Shown here piece by piece: positions 44,303 to 55,373 of a DNA stretch of 64,000 nucleotides (positions are counted from its first letter, which is position 1; the number at the start of each line of letters is the position of its first letter). The notes under the pieces were generated by a model, which was given only the letters and a program-made list of their open reading frames with translations, was not told the DNA's origin and did no database searches. A program made the position numbers and the translations under genes. Source of the DNA: Tetrapyrgos nigripes. Taxonomy: Eukaryota > Basidiomycota > Agaricomycetes > Agaricales > Campanellaceae. The stretch is from NCBI GenBank assembly GCA_013368315.1, contig JAACJM010000025.1:248001-312000 (forward strand), given 5' to 3'.

Positions 44303-45598
44303 ATTGCTCACATTTGCAAAATGCACCCCTGAGGAGCTGTGGGAAAAACCCACCAAGACCCCACCCACTGCTCCATCCAATCCTGCCCACTTTTTTGCTA
44401 AAGCAGCATTGGGTTGTCTGGTAGGAAAATTGTGCTTATTTTTGCAAAAGTAACTCAAAACACACTCCCAGGTGCAATGCCGGGATGCCAGGAGTTTTGC
44501 TCACTTCATTAATCCAAAAAATTGGCCACCAGGCCCAGCCATACCATATTTGGAAGGAGAAATTCGGCCCAGAGACCTGCTAAAAATTCACCAGAACTTT
44601 TGCAAAGCAAGTTTGGTGATATTTTCCAGACTTCCAAAAGTATTACCACATCTGGTGAAAGGTCTACCAGAGGTAAAATAAGATCTACTGTTACCCCTCA
44701 GGTGTGGGCTCCAGTTATGAGACGCTGAGCGTGGGGTCAAAGGCAAATGACTCAACCAACAACTATCTTCCACTCAAGACGAGGTGTATAGTTTGGGGGT
44801 AGGGAGATGCTAAAGCTCTCACAGTAGATCTAGAGAAACCAAATCTTCAAAGAAGAAGCAAAAGAAGTATAATCAAAGTCAAGACAAGATGGAGTAGCAC
44901 GTCGACTGGGTGAAGACTAGTTCAGATGGGAGATAAAGGGTAAGAGGATGTAAAAGGTAGGTGACAGGGAGGATCGGGATGTGGTAGAGGATGGGTAGAA
45001 GGATTGTAGATGATGGGGAGGAGATATGTGGGTGCCCTGTGGTGATACTCTAACAAATACATGGAACAAAACTAGGGATGGGCAGAAGTGGATGGTAATA
45101 CACTGCTTGAATAGGTGCAGCTACCTCTGAAGGCAAACTAAGCACAAGACGAAGGTGAAAACAAAACTGGCTCAGGATTGAAGAAGACTTAGTACACTTC
45201 TTCAAGGACTGCACAATATGACAAGCAACTATACAAACACACCTCTGCAAAGTACGGCGCAATACAACAAGTGGAATGTTTGGTATGTAAATGAAATTAA
45301 GCAGCTCAAGGGGTATGACGCTTCCCACTGAAGATGAACTGTAGACGACTGCTTTCCACAGGAACAATACTCATATTGCCGTTGCACTGTATCTGTATAA
45401 AGGCGGTTACAAGTGGTTGTTGTATGATAAGGTAATTGAAGTGCACTTTTATAGTCAGCCACACAATTAGCTAAGTACTATATAGGAGTTTACTATGGTC
45501 CATCAAGCCTCTGAGTTCATAGGTCGTACATAAGGAATTGCTGGGTCTAAGTAGGAGCCTGGAACCTCAATACTCTCCTTACAAAGAGCAGTGTTCAC
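44303..45598. other. no gene recognised
   Basis: Contains a second diverged copy of the palindrome's outer end (TCCATCCAATCCTGCCCACTT at 44371). After that there is no feature I can support. It continues directly into 48029 once the hAT insertion is removed. Confidence 0.4.
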
Positions 45599-48028
45599 CC
45601 TAAGGTGTAAGCCTTAATGCATTAACAAATTAAGGCCTAACCATCTTTCTGGCCCTTACAAGGCCTTAATTAGGACTTATGATACACATGTCACATGATA
45701 GTACTTACCTGAAAAAAATTTTGCTACATACACAGGCCGACGCCTACTGCTACAGGTATGCATTCTGAAAACCCTCTCTGGAAATACTTCTACAAAGGAA
45801 GCAAACAAAACAAGAGCCACTTCAAAGCCTACTGTCTCGGATGTATCAAGAACAAGGCTCCTGCCCACATCAAAGACCAGATTGCGTTAAACATCCATAC
45901 ACTGAATGGCGAAAGCTGGTATCAGCAAGGTGAGTAGTGGAGAACTACAATGAGGCTAGGAGCCGACCTTGTAATATATTTCAAGCCTGTATAGACACTG
46001 GTCATGTCTTAGGCATGAAAAGCTCAATGATTGCTCACATCCTTGGAGGTGAAAGACCCTGTCGCTATGCGAGCGAAGACACAAAAAAGGTGGCTACAAC
46101 CCTACAGAACAAGGTTAAGAATGAAGGCTCAAAATGGGAAAGAGACTTGGAGGATGATGACACAGGCAATAGAGAGGATGATGGTTGTCAGGCAGCTCCA
46201 TCAAAAAAGCGCCAGGTAGTTGACCTGCAGGAATCCCAGCAAAGCACTCTGGATGGAAAGGTGTTTAAGGGTAACAGTATGCCCTTCAAAGAAGAGGAGA
46301 AGAAGGCAATCCATGCACAGTTTCTCAAAGCAACTGTATCAGCCAATGTCTCTTTCAACTGGGTTGACAATCCAGAAATGAAAATACTGTTCAGAATGTT
46401 TCAAGCTCTTCCAGAAGATGTGATTCCTTCTGCAAAACAACTGAGTACCAGTCTACTTGATGGGGGATATGAGCTCGTTGAAGAGGAGGTGAAGCAGGAA
46501 GTCAAGGACAAAGATGTGGTCTTAACGTACGTGTCAAATGGCTATCTTTAGTACTTCTCTGATTCCTTCCTGACTCTAGATGTGACAGTGTGAAGGATAT
46601 CTCCAAAAACTCATTGACTGGGGTGAATATATCAGTAAACTTTCATGGCATGTACCTGCAAAACTCCTAATTTTTCCATCCAGCCACACCTTGTTGACTT
46701 GTACAACTCCACTCCTGACAAAAAAGACAGCATGTCAATGTATGAACCATTCAAAAAAAATGATAAACAGTGCTTAAGATGTCTATGGATGTAAAGTAGT
46801 AGTGCTGGGGATGGACAATGATGGTGGAAGTAGAGCAGGAAGGAAGCTGATTGGGGAGCAGCGACCTTGGCTTTTCACATTCCCATGCATAGCCCATCAG
46901 GTAAGTAATCTAACTCAATTTGACGGGCATCATGAGCTGATGCCACATAGGGCCAGCTTATTCTACATGACTATTTAAAGGTCAATCCTGAAGCAAACCA
47001 GACTGCAGAGGATGCTACAGACCTGATTGGATGGTTCAACAACCACAGTTGTGTACATGTCATATTTGATGAGGAACAGTTTGCCAAAACTCAGAAAATC
47101 TTTACCTACATTATGGCCAACCTTACTCGATGGACAACCCACGTCATCTCTTTTCATCAACTCGAGGAACTTGAGCAGCCCTTTGCATTGCTGCTCTGTC
47201 TCACCGTGAAAATGTAATTGCAGCACAAGTTGGCACTGAGAAAAATGCATGCAATGCAAATGCTCTGCAGGCAGCAGCTATCAAGCACCTTGACCTCATC
47301 AGTGACAACAATTTCTGGAAATGTTTACATGGCGTCGTCGAAGACTTGGAGCCAATTTGCTTCACAACAAACATCTTTCAAAGTGATTGAGCCCATTCTG
47401 ATGTCGTCCTCTTGGCCTTCATTGGCTTGTATCTCCATTTCCAGAATCACACCAACTGGCAGCTTTCCCTTGCAATGATGAAGCGTCTAGAGAAACGATG
47501 GAAGAGTTATGATCAACATTTGATGATCGGAGTACTCATCCTCAATCCCCATGAGCATCTAGATCATTTTGGACCCAATGCCAATGCCAATGCATTTGGT
47601 ATCAATTGGCTTATTTCAAGTGTGAGTTTCCAGTTACATATCTCAGTAGTTGACCGCTGACTTGAATATTTCATAGCTGTATAAAAAGTACACAAATTGT
47701 CCCATTCCAGATTCCCTTGATCCAGATGAAGTCGAGGCTCTTCAGGAAGAGCGTCAACAATATCTGCAGGCTGTCTTGAGTGCTGTGACCCATTATCTAG
47801 CTATGTCTGGGCATTTTCAGCATTGGCCAGAACAACGTGCTAGTTTTGAAGAGATCCATGTGAGTCTTTACCTGCTCTCCAACATTTACTATATACTTGT
47901 ACTAAGTTGCTATGTGTTCTAGGGCAATGATCTGATCATATTCTGGCAGCAGATGGCTACAGATGGTCGCACCGTTTAAGCCCTAACGTCGTTTGGTACC
48001 CTTAATTAAGGCCTTAGGGTGAACACTG
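45599..48028. mobile_element. hAT element D (2430 bp)
   Basis: Exact 8-bp duplications ACAAAGAG flank it (45591-45598 and 48029-48036). The ends are a perfect 17-bp inverted repeat, CAGTGTTCACCCTAAGG. Subterminal TTAAGGCC and CCTTAATT repeats are present at both ends. It contains a hAT transposase reading frame, decayed and lacking its C-terminal dimerisation domain. Confidence 0.92.
45758..47979 (+). pseudogene. hAT transposase, decayed, no dimerisation domain
   Basis: A BED-type finger opens the protein (ENPLWKYFYKGSKQNKSHF, then C-LGC), with the next exons reading KSSMIAHILGGERPCRYAS and FNWVDNPEMKILFRMFQALP. The region 46580-46790, expected to hold the first catalytic Asp, has several stops. 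It becomes readable again as GEQRPWLFTFPCIAHQ (the conserved CIAH block) and continues through DLIGWFNNHSCVH, WTTHVISFHQLEEL, LHFQNHTNWQLSLAMMKRLE and LDHFGPNANANAFGINW. It ends with IFWQQMATDGRTV and a stop at 47979, about 50 bp from the TIR. The HATC dimerisation domain that normally follows is missing. This copy cannot make an active enzyme. Confidence 0.85.
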
Positions 48029-48036
48029 ACAAAGAG

Positions 48037-50317
48037 TATGCAAACCCACTGTAGTTGTAGTCATCTGGCAATTGATATTGCAGGTTGAACACCTCAGCAA
48101 CTGCAGTACAGACAAGATATCTCTCATCAGACTAGTGAAACAAAGTCCTAAATCTGTTAAACGAACTGTTTTGTATTGTGACTGTATCCAAATGAAGGAT
48201 AGTAAAGTCCAAGTGTGCTTCAACCAGCATGTCACCAACTGTGTTTATGCTAGAACTCTTGAGATAGAACTAAATGAAAGCTTTCATCTTGAAAGATACC
48301 CGTTTGTGAGTCATTCTAGTGGACCAACTAGACGATTCATAGTGAGTTGCACTACTTCGATTAGAAGTGCGCAAAATAGCAGGGTGTGTGGCCAGGTGTT
48401 TACCTGTTGTATCATTGAGATGCTCCCTGGCCCTGCAGAACTGCTCACCCAACAAGTCTTCGCTACTGCACCTGCAAACCCATGACCTTTCCACACCCTC
48501 CAGAAACCCGGTGGTAATCTGAGTACTTGACACTCACTCCACACACTGTATCAAATGGAGGACTGTGCTCAGAGGTGAACCAGTTGAGGAGAGTGGTTGA
48601 AGGACTGATGGAAGAACTGCCACCTCCACATGAGATGCTGTTGTGAATCCTACATGATATGTGTAGATTGTTGTAATACAAATCAAACAAGCACTCCTGC
48701 TTTTTGACCATCTTCTATCATTTATGTATTCCTGAGCTCAAGGGATCTTCTACAGTCATCTAAGGACATACAATTCTTCAGTCAGAGCCTTTCCATATGC
48801 TGGTGGTCTTCTGAAGGCTGAGGACCTAGGATCATGGTGAAGTCTGGACAAAACTGGACAGACATCAGGCCACTATCTTTTGACTACAAACTCAGACATC
48901 AGTCTCCCACTAGCACTCATCATCTGGAATGCTCCCAGTGCCTTTTTCTGTCTTATCACAGTGGTCATTTTACACCATTTTTCATGATATTCCACATCCT
49001 GACTGGCTTTTCCATTCTCAATGGACCATGTCGCCATGCATTCTGCAATTGAAGCTCTTCGAAAATGGTGATTTGGTGTGTTTGTCGGTCACTACATGTA
49101 TGCATCTCTCTGAGGCTAATCTATCCCATATCATGTCATAGTGGCCATTGTTGCATTGTGAACTAGTCAATCCTGGACCAGTCAGGAGTTTTGACATCCA
49201 TGAAGATTGAGCATACTAGAGGACCTGGGTGCATTATGTGGAATGCTTCCAGTGGTGACTTCCTTTTTATGTCTCATCATGGTGGTCGTTTTGCTGCACT
49301 TTTCATATTATTCCACGTACTAGCTTGCTTATACAATTCTCAACAATTCATGTCACCATGCCGAGTGCCATTGTGGCTTTTCTGTCCACCTTTTGCACGA
49401 ATGGTACACTTAAAGATTCTTCCAATATGGTGATATGGTGTGTCACTTGGTTCATTGTGTGTACACTGAAGCTAATCTGCCCCCCAGGCATGCTTTCTTG
49501 TGTGATTTCCCCAACTTGTCTCTTCAAGTCTCCTTCAACTCTCTTTATTCCCAACTCTCCTTCTATAAGGCCGGTTGAGACATTGAGCCCCACCTCAGCT
49601 TGAGGCTTTTAACCTATTGTCTTTTTGTCAACTGTCGTGACACCACTAGAAGCCATGCCCTTCAGTCAGATCTTTGGTGTGGACTTGGTCAGAAATTGGT
49701 ACAGCTGTTTGGAAGGTAAGGGTGTGAGTTTGTTCGATGTCATATATACATTACTGACTTGTCTGACGCATAGGTTATTTATCAAAGAAGATTTTTCTTC
49801 CTTTCAATTTTCACCGCTGCATAAGGATCTCTGTGGTCCAAACAATTTGTTGATTTACAGCCAATAATTTGTTCTCAAGTACCTGCCAGGCATAGTAGCC
49901 ACCTCCTGAGCATCCTCTCACAGTGACCAGATGTTTACCCTCTGCAGCTGTTCAAATTGACATTCTTGATAGGCAAATTCACTGCTCTGAAAGTCATGTG
50001 CAAGTATAGCACTATGTAATTTCAGGGCATGTCATTCCATCTATAGGCACTGAGTCAGAGACACACTATCACAGATCTTTCTGATTCTCATATATTCGAG
50101 GACGACTCAGACAAACAAGTATACTTTGTTGCACTTTGACTAGATTCAGATGGACTAACAATCTTTGAAAGCAGATTTGGGGACCACAATGCATATGGAA
50201 GTGAAGATCATGACATGGGTGACTACAGCAGGCCTGAAAGAAATACTCCATGTATCTGGCGAAATAACAAGAGTTTTTCAAACTGAGGGGAATGCTGACA
50301 AATACTATATGGCAAGC
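48037..50317. other. repeat DNA, no gene; direct repeat 48925-49140 / 49238-49500
   Basis: A segment of about 215-260 bp recurs after about 313 bp. GGAATGCTCCCAGTG and GGAATGCTTCCAGTG start the matching blocks, and GTGATTTGGTGTGT and GTGATATGGTGTGT fall near their ends. No frame is conserved between the copies. Confidence 0.55.
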
Positions 50318-50664
50318 CAAGGGGGAGGCAGGATAAAAATAAAAACATTGGGTCAAAAAAAATTTTGGCACCACCCAGAGTACCCCCCCCTCACCTGCCT
50401 TATATGGTATATCTACTATCACATGATACATAGATAAGATACCAGAAGCCCTAACCCTAAATTGATACTGCCAAAAAGAGAAGAGATAAGATACCTCAAC
50501 TCTACCTGAGACGAGTATTTGTTGCGTATTTGCAGCTTCTAGTAATAGATAGCCACAAGAATTGTACCACTCTAGGTAATTAACAAAAACCAAACTCAAG
50601 ATACCCTGTCCTAGGTGCTGTCCAAAAAATTTTTGGCCAGACCTGACAGTCTGCCTCCCCCTTG
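50318..50664. mobile_element. 347-bp TIR element, CAAGGGGGAGGC family
   Basis: The ends are CAAGGGGGAGGCAG and its exact inverse. Inside each end is an A/T run (TCAAAAAAAATTTTGG and CCAAAAAATTTTTGG). The flanking octamers TGGCAAGC and CAGCAAGC match at six of eight positions, which may be a diverged 8-bp duplication. Related single ends occur at 6038, 22440, 22998 and, inverted, about 23512. Confidence 0.6.
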
Positions 50665-51035
50665 CAGCAAGCTGTCAGGGAAAAACAGCACATATTGTAT
50701 GTCATTTTTGGCTTAAAAAACATCAGATTTTACGTGAATATAACTATCAACATTGTTGCCCAGCCAATAGGTACAGTCAAACAGACGATTATCTGGCCAC
50801 TGAAGTGTTTTCTGAAGAATAAATAAAAAATGATAGAAAATAGTTTTCGAGTTTTTTTGTTTCAGCGACAAAAAAGCTGCAGATGCACCTTCGCTGAATT
50901 GAGTATTTTTATTGACGTGATTATGGTACATCTTAGAAAAGGTTAGGGTTTGACATAAGCAGCTATCCTAAATTTTTCACCAAGTCCTTCACATAGGAAA
51001 GAACTTTCCGAACTCTCTCTAACAGGCTCTATAAC
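50665..51035. other. upstream region of PIF/Harbinger 2 ORF1
   Basis: AT-rich, no gene. It should contain the left end of the PIF/Harbinger 2 element, but I could not identify a TIR or TWA pair. Confidence 0.35.
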
Positions 51036-52572
51036 ATGTCTGAAGAAGCTGCTGCTCCCACAGTACCCAAGAAGCATTGCCCTGGTTGCCCAAAAGGTTC
51101 AAAGAACAAAAAGCTTTCAGGAGAAGGCCAGCCTGACTCTGGAAAACAGTCACCTGCTACTATGAAGCAAAAGAAGTCTAGAGGAAAACCAAAGGCAGTG
51201 AAACCTGCTGAGCTGCCACCTGTTGCCACACTCACCGAGGATGTCAGTGATATCAAGGTTGGAGGGCAGTCTTTCCGAGTCAAGTGAGTGCATACTCTGT
51301 ACATGATATACATAAGCCTTCTCACATTGTATATGTAGTTGGACAGAAACACATACCTTTACCCTGCTCAAAGAGATCACAGACAACCCTGAGATCAAGC
51401 AGGGTCTGTTTCCCAGCCCTGGTACAGTAGTCTATGACCAAGATGGCAACATCCTCAAGGCCAACAGCAAACCCAAGACAGAATTTCAATGGAAGCTATC
51501 CAAACTTGTGTTTGAGGATGACAAGGAGTATGGAGAAACCTTCACCACAAGTACCCAGACAGCAGCAGGCCAAAACTGGTGGGCTGGGAAGGTCAAAAAC
51601 AAACTGGATGAGTATGTGGGGTCTTATGCTGTATCCTGAGTCTACTGACATGCAAATTTGTCAGAATGATCAAAAAAAACAAACATAGCAAAGGGCGAAA
51701 TGGGAGAGACTGGAAATGGGCTCACCTCTGCAGAGTAGATTGATATGAGTCTGTCGAATGGTCTGACAACAAAATGGGGTAAGTGCCTGTTATAATTAGC
51801 CAGCATCAAGAAAGACTGCCTGTACCTTTTTGAGATGAAGGAGTTGCTCAGAGAACAACCTAACATAACACCAGTAGGCCTTGCAAACAGTTCCACAGAG
51901 GTTGACATGTCACTCCTGCTCAAAAGCAAGGACATTGCTGATAAATCAATTGACATTGGAGAGGACACAGAGAAGGAAACAGACTGTGGAGACGAGGAGG
52001 AGGATGAGCTTGATGACGATGAAGAAGACGAGGACAATGTACCGACAACCAAACGTGCAAAGACAACTGCTACAGCCCACCCTGCTGGCAAGAACAAGAG
52101 CTTCCAAGCAAAGAAATGGAAGTCCATGCCTGTTGCAAACCTCAGAACCTCGCAAAAAGGGGGAAAAAATCCTACTGACTGTTTTGTGGAGATTGAGAAG
52201 GAAGCAGAGGAGACTGCTCGAGAGAAACTGCATAACCAATGTGCAAAGATCAAGGCCAAGAATGATTTGGAGGTAGCAACTGTTCAGGCAAAGGTGAAGG
52301 TGAAGATAGAGAAGGAAAGGACAAAGGCCGAGTTCTCTTTGAAGAAACAGCAGATGGAGTTGGACCATGAGTATAGGCTGAGGATGCTGGCGCCACCTAT
52401 GGGTGCTGGAGCTAGTAGCAGTTGTGGTCAAGCCATGATGGGAGGAATGGGAATGGAGATAGAGATGGGAAGCAACAACTTAAATTGGTCCTGGGAAATG
52501 AATGGGTCGTCTGCTGACTCTAGCTTCAATGGAACACCGCTTCCTTTCAACACTGATGGTATGGAACCATAA
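51036..52572 (+). CDS. PIF/Harbinger 2 ORF1: Myb/SANT-like protein
   Basis: Start ATG at 51036. The first exon has an AT-hook-like GCPKGSKNKK and Lys/Pro-rich linkers, and ends GGQSFRVK at about 51282. The second (from about 51339) is a Myb/SANT-type trihelix: NWTETHTFTLLKEITDN, IKQGLFPSPG, then QNWWAGKVKNKLDEY. The 3' exon (51835-52572) encodes an acidic stretch, a TTKRAKT nuclear-type signal, a long charged coiled coil and a Met/Gly-rich tail. Splicing between 51615 and 51835 is unclear. It lies tail to tail with the transposase, only 19 bp between stops, as in element 1. Expected role: TIR recognition and recruitment of the transposase. Confidence 0.72.
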
Positions 52573-52591
52573 CTACATAATTAGAGACAAA

Positions 52592-54250
52592 CTATCGTCT
52601 ACGTTGCCTACAATCAGCTAGTAACTCAGTCTTGAGCTTCTCCCGAAAAGTATGAGCAGCAGCCAACCGAGGGTTACCCCTTGTTCTACTAGTACTAGGT
52701 AGCATAAAAGAAGGTGCCTCATTGTTGTCATCCTCCTTATCCATACCCTGAGCCAGAAAAGGATCCCACTCAAAATATTCATAGCCTCCTTCATCCTCCT
52801 TCTCCTCTGCTCCCCTCTGCATGGCATAAGAATGTACTCCTATACATGCAGCTATCCAAAGAGTAGCTATTTTGTGTGAATCAGTGCTCTCAATTCAAAG
52901 GTGGAGGTTTTTCAGAGATGGGAACTGACCTTTGAGAAGCACAATAGAATGCTCAGAGACTATCCTGAGACATGAAACAGCTTCATTGAACTCTTCATTG
53001 TCAGGCAAGTATCAGTCTGGCTTTTTATAGGGAGCAACTACCCATGTCTGGATCTGAGAACCATCAGAAAGCTTAAAGCAGAAAAAGGCTTGATACACAT
53101 ACAGGATAAGCTGAATCAGCCCAAATCCACTTGTTGTCCCCCAGAATTGCATTATGTTCCTGGTATAGTCGAGTCTGCTCCCAGGCTGTAGCGTCATGGG
53201 TGCTCCCAGTATGACCATAAGAGAAGTCAATGATGCAAAGGTTGGGAAGGGAAATGATCTGGGAGTTTGTGAGCTTCTGTGATATACATACTCTGTAGAT
53301 AGCACACCTGGACGTTCAACGAATAGTGGGACTTCCAGTCAAAGTAGCTTTCACCATACCAGTATGGCCTGTAGGCAAGTGGAACCAGAGTACCATCAAC
53401 AAAGCACCACCCATTGTGCCAGGCCTTGCAAGATCAGTTTTTAACCCAAGTCTTGGCGTCTTCTTTCTCCTCTTCAGTGGGCAGGTGAACAGCAGTGGCC
53501 ATGAAATCGTGCTGAAGAATTGCTGTCATGACACGCTGTGTGTAGAGATGAACAGTTCCCTTGCCAAGACCTGACCAATTCACTGTGCTCTGGAGCCCAG
53601 ATGCATTCCCATCATGCCTGAAGCGATACAAAGTCACTGCAAGTTGCTTCTCAACAGGGTCTTGTTGAGATAACTCTGAGTTGGTGGCGAAGACTTCATC
53701 ATTTTCAATGGCAGCGACAAGACAGTCAAAGGTCCAGGGTGTGACTCAGAGGTCATGGCAGAAAGGTCAGGATGTCCATGTTTGAGGTGTACAAGAAGGT
53801 GGTGTAGAAATGATTCCTTTGGCCATTCAATACACTTCCTCTTCACTTCGGTAGTAGTTCAGAGTCAAAACGGCAGACTTACAGATAGAGGATACTATGA
53901 CGCACCTGTGTTCATACATTGCCTTTATTTCAGTCACTAGTCCATCTCGAAGACCACGACACCCATCTTCTGAGCCAGAAGTGACATTGTCATCTGTGCT
54001 GTCTTCTTCTTCCCCACCCTCATCTACATCAGAAGATTCTGAGTCACTACTGTCTGACTCCCATTCTTCATCAGAATACACAGTTGAAATGCTGGCAAAA
54101 TCCAAAATTGAGAGTCATCTGCATTGTTGTCTGAGGTGTCTGTGGCTGAAGAGTCCGAAGATATGGATAAGGAGGAAAGAGATCTTTTGGCAAGCCAGCG
54201 AGGATGTTCAGAGAGACCATGGGCACTAAGAAATTGTTTCAAGAACACAG
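52592..54250 (-). pseudogene. PIF/Harbinger 2 DDE transposase, probably decayed
   Basis: An acidic N-terminal part (SDSSDSESSDVDEGGEEED, about 54060-54000) is followed by VTLYRFRHDGNASGLQSTVN, an HTH-like region and NGWCFVDGTLVPLAYRP with the first catalytic Asp intact (about 53400). Next come SYFDWKSHYSLNVQ and GHTGSTHDATAWEQTRLY with the second Asp (about 53190). WIWADSAYP, WVVAPYKKPD and a C-terminal acidic tail close at 52592. A stop separates WVVAPYKKPD from LPDNEEFNEAVSCLRIVSEHS, and the N-terminal exons do not join in one frame, so the gene is probably not functional. No TIRs were found. Confidence 0.75.
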
Positions 54251-55373
54251 CTCATTTCTTCACATGTTTTCTGCAGTTTTGCGTGAACTTGATGTAGTAC
54301 CTAAGGAGCTTTCTGGCACGTTGAGGACGACTACTCTGAAAGGGCATAGCTGTCTTGGTAGCTTTGACCTCATCGTATATAAGGAATGTACATTTCAAAT
54401 TCGAAAAAATGCCTAAACTATTCCGCAAGAATAATCGGGTTGGTCAAACGCGACCCCTGCTTAAGCAAAAAGAAAAAGAAAACTAAACTATTTTTTTATT
54501 CATTCCAGTTTGACCATACCTGAGTATCGCCCAGACGATATCCAACCAGCAAATACTGGGAGAAATATTTTTGTATATTTTCCCAGTTTTGCGGCCACAC
54601 AAGTAAATAGTATTTGAAAGAGAAAATGCACTGCAAATATGTGATTATTTTCCATTTCAGGAAATTTGCCATAAATAATCCTCAGAAAGCCATGTGGTCT
54701 AGATACTGTATCTGAATTACTTTTCCTTTTACTTGCCGGATTCTGGCACACAAATACTGATCATACCTTTTGGCACATTTTCTCACAAATGAATGGATAA
54801 AGGTTTAGCACAGAAAACTTAAGCACATAATTTGAGCTTTTGTGGCCCATTTTTCGGCAGCAAATACAATTGATTTTATCTCGCCCAAAATCATGTGAAC
54901 TATCCGTCATTTAAGAGTGCACAAAAATGGCTGGCAAATATGCTCCGCGCCCCGCAGTGAAACACATCACACTCTAAATCAAGACGCAACTAGTCATGTG
55001 CCGATGGTGATATTCTTAAGTATGAAGAATGAACGAAAGAGCTTGAGCAGAATGACAAGAAACGAAACGATGTGCTAGTTATACAGTGATGGTGTACTTT
55101 GACTGTTTGGTGATGTGTATGAGTGTGCGGATGGATACAGAGGAACTATCGTGTAAGGTGGTGCATGAGGTGTTGTAATAGTCGGATATCATTAACAAGA
55201 AGAAAGTGTCCATATCTATCCATATCCGTGTCTTATTTTCGTGAACAGTCGTTTGTTTGAGAGAAACGAGTCCGATATCCAGAAATCCTCTATGGCCGAG
55301 GTGCCTGCTGGTTATCAAAACATTAGCGCCTCTCTTTTCGAGCCTTCTATGACCTTCTCCCGAAGTCTAAGCT
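54251..55373. other. no gene recognised
   Basis: AT-rich repeat-like DNA up to about 55000, then the transition to host-type sequence with higher GC. Probably the 3' flank of the 712-residue gene. Confidence 0.4.

Noticed and set aside
48072..48485. Plus-strand 137-codon ORF after hAT D
   Set aside because: No domain, and it lies in DNA continuous with non-coding sequence left of the hAT insertion.
45000..48700. LTR retrotransposon around hAT D
   Set aside because: I looked for paired long terminal repeats and reverse transcriptase or integrase motifs and saw none.
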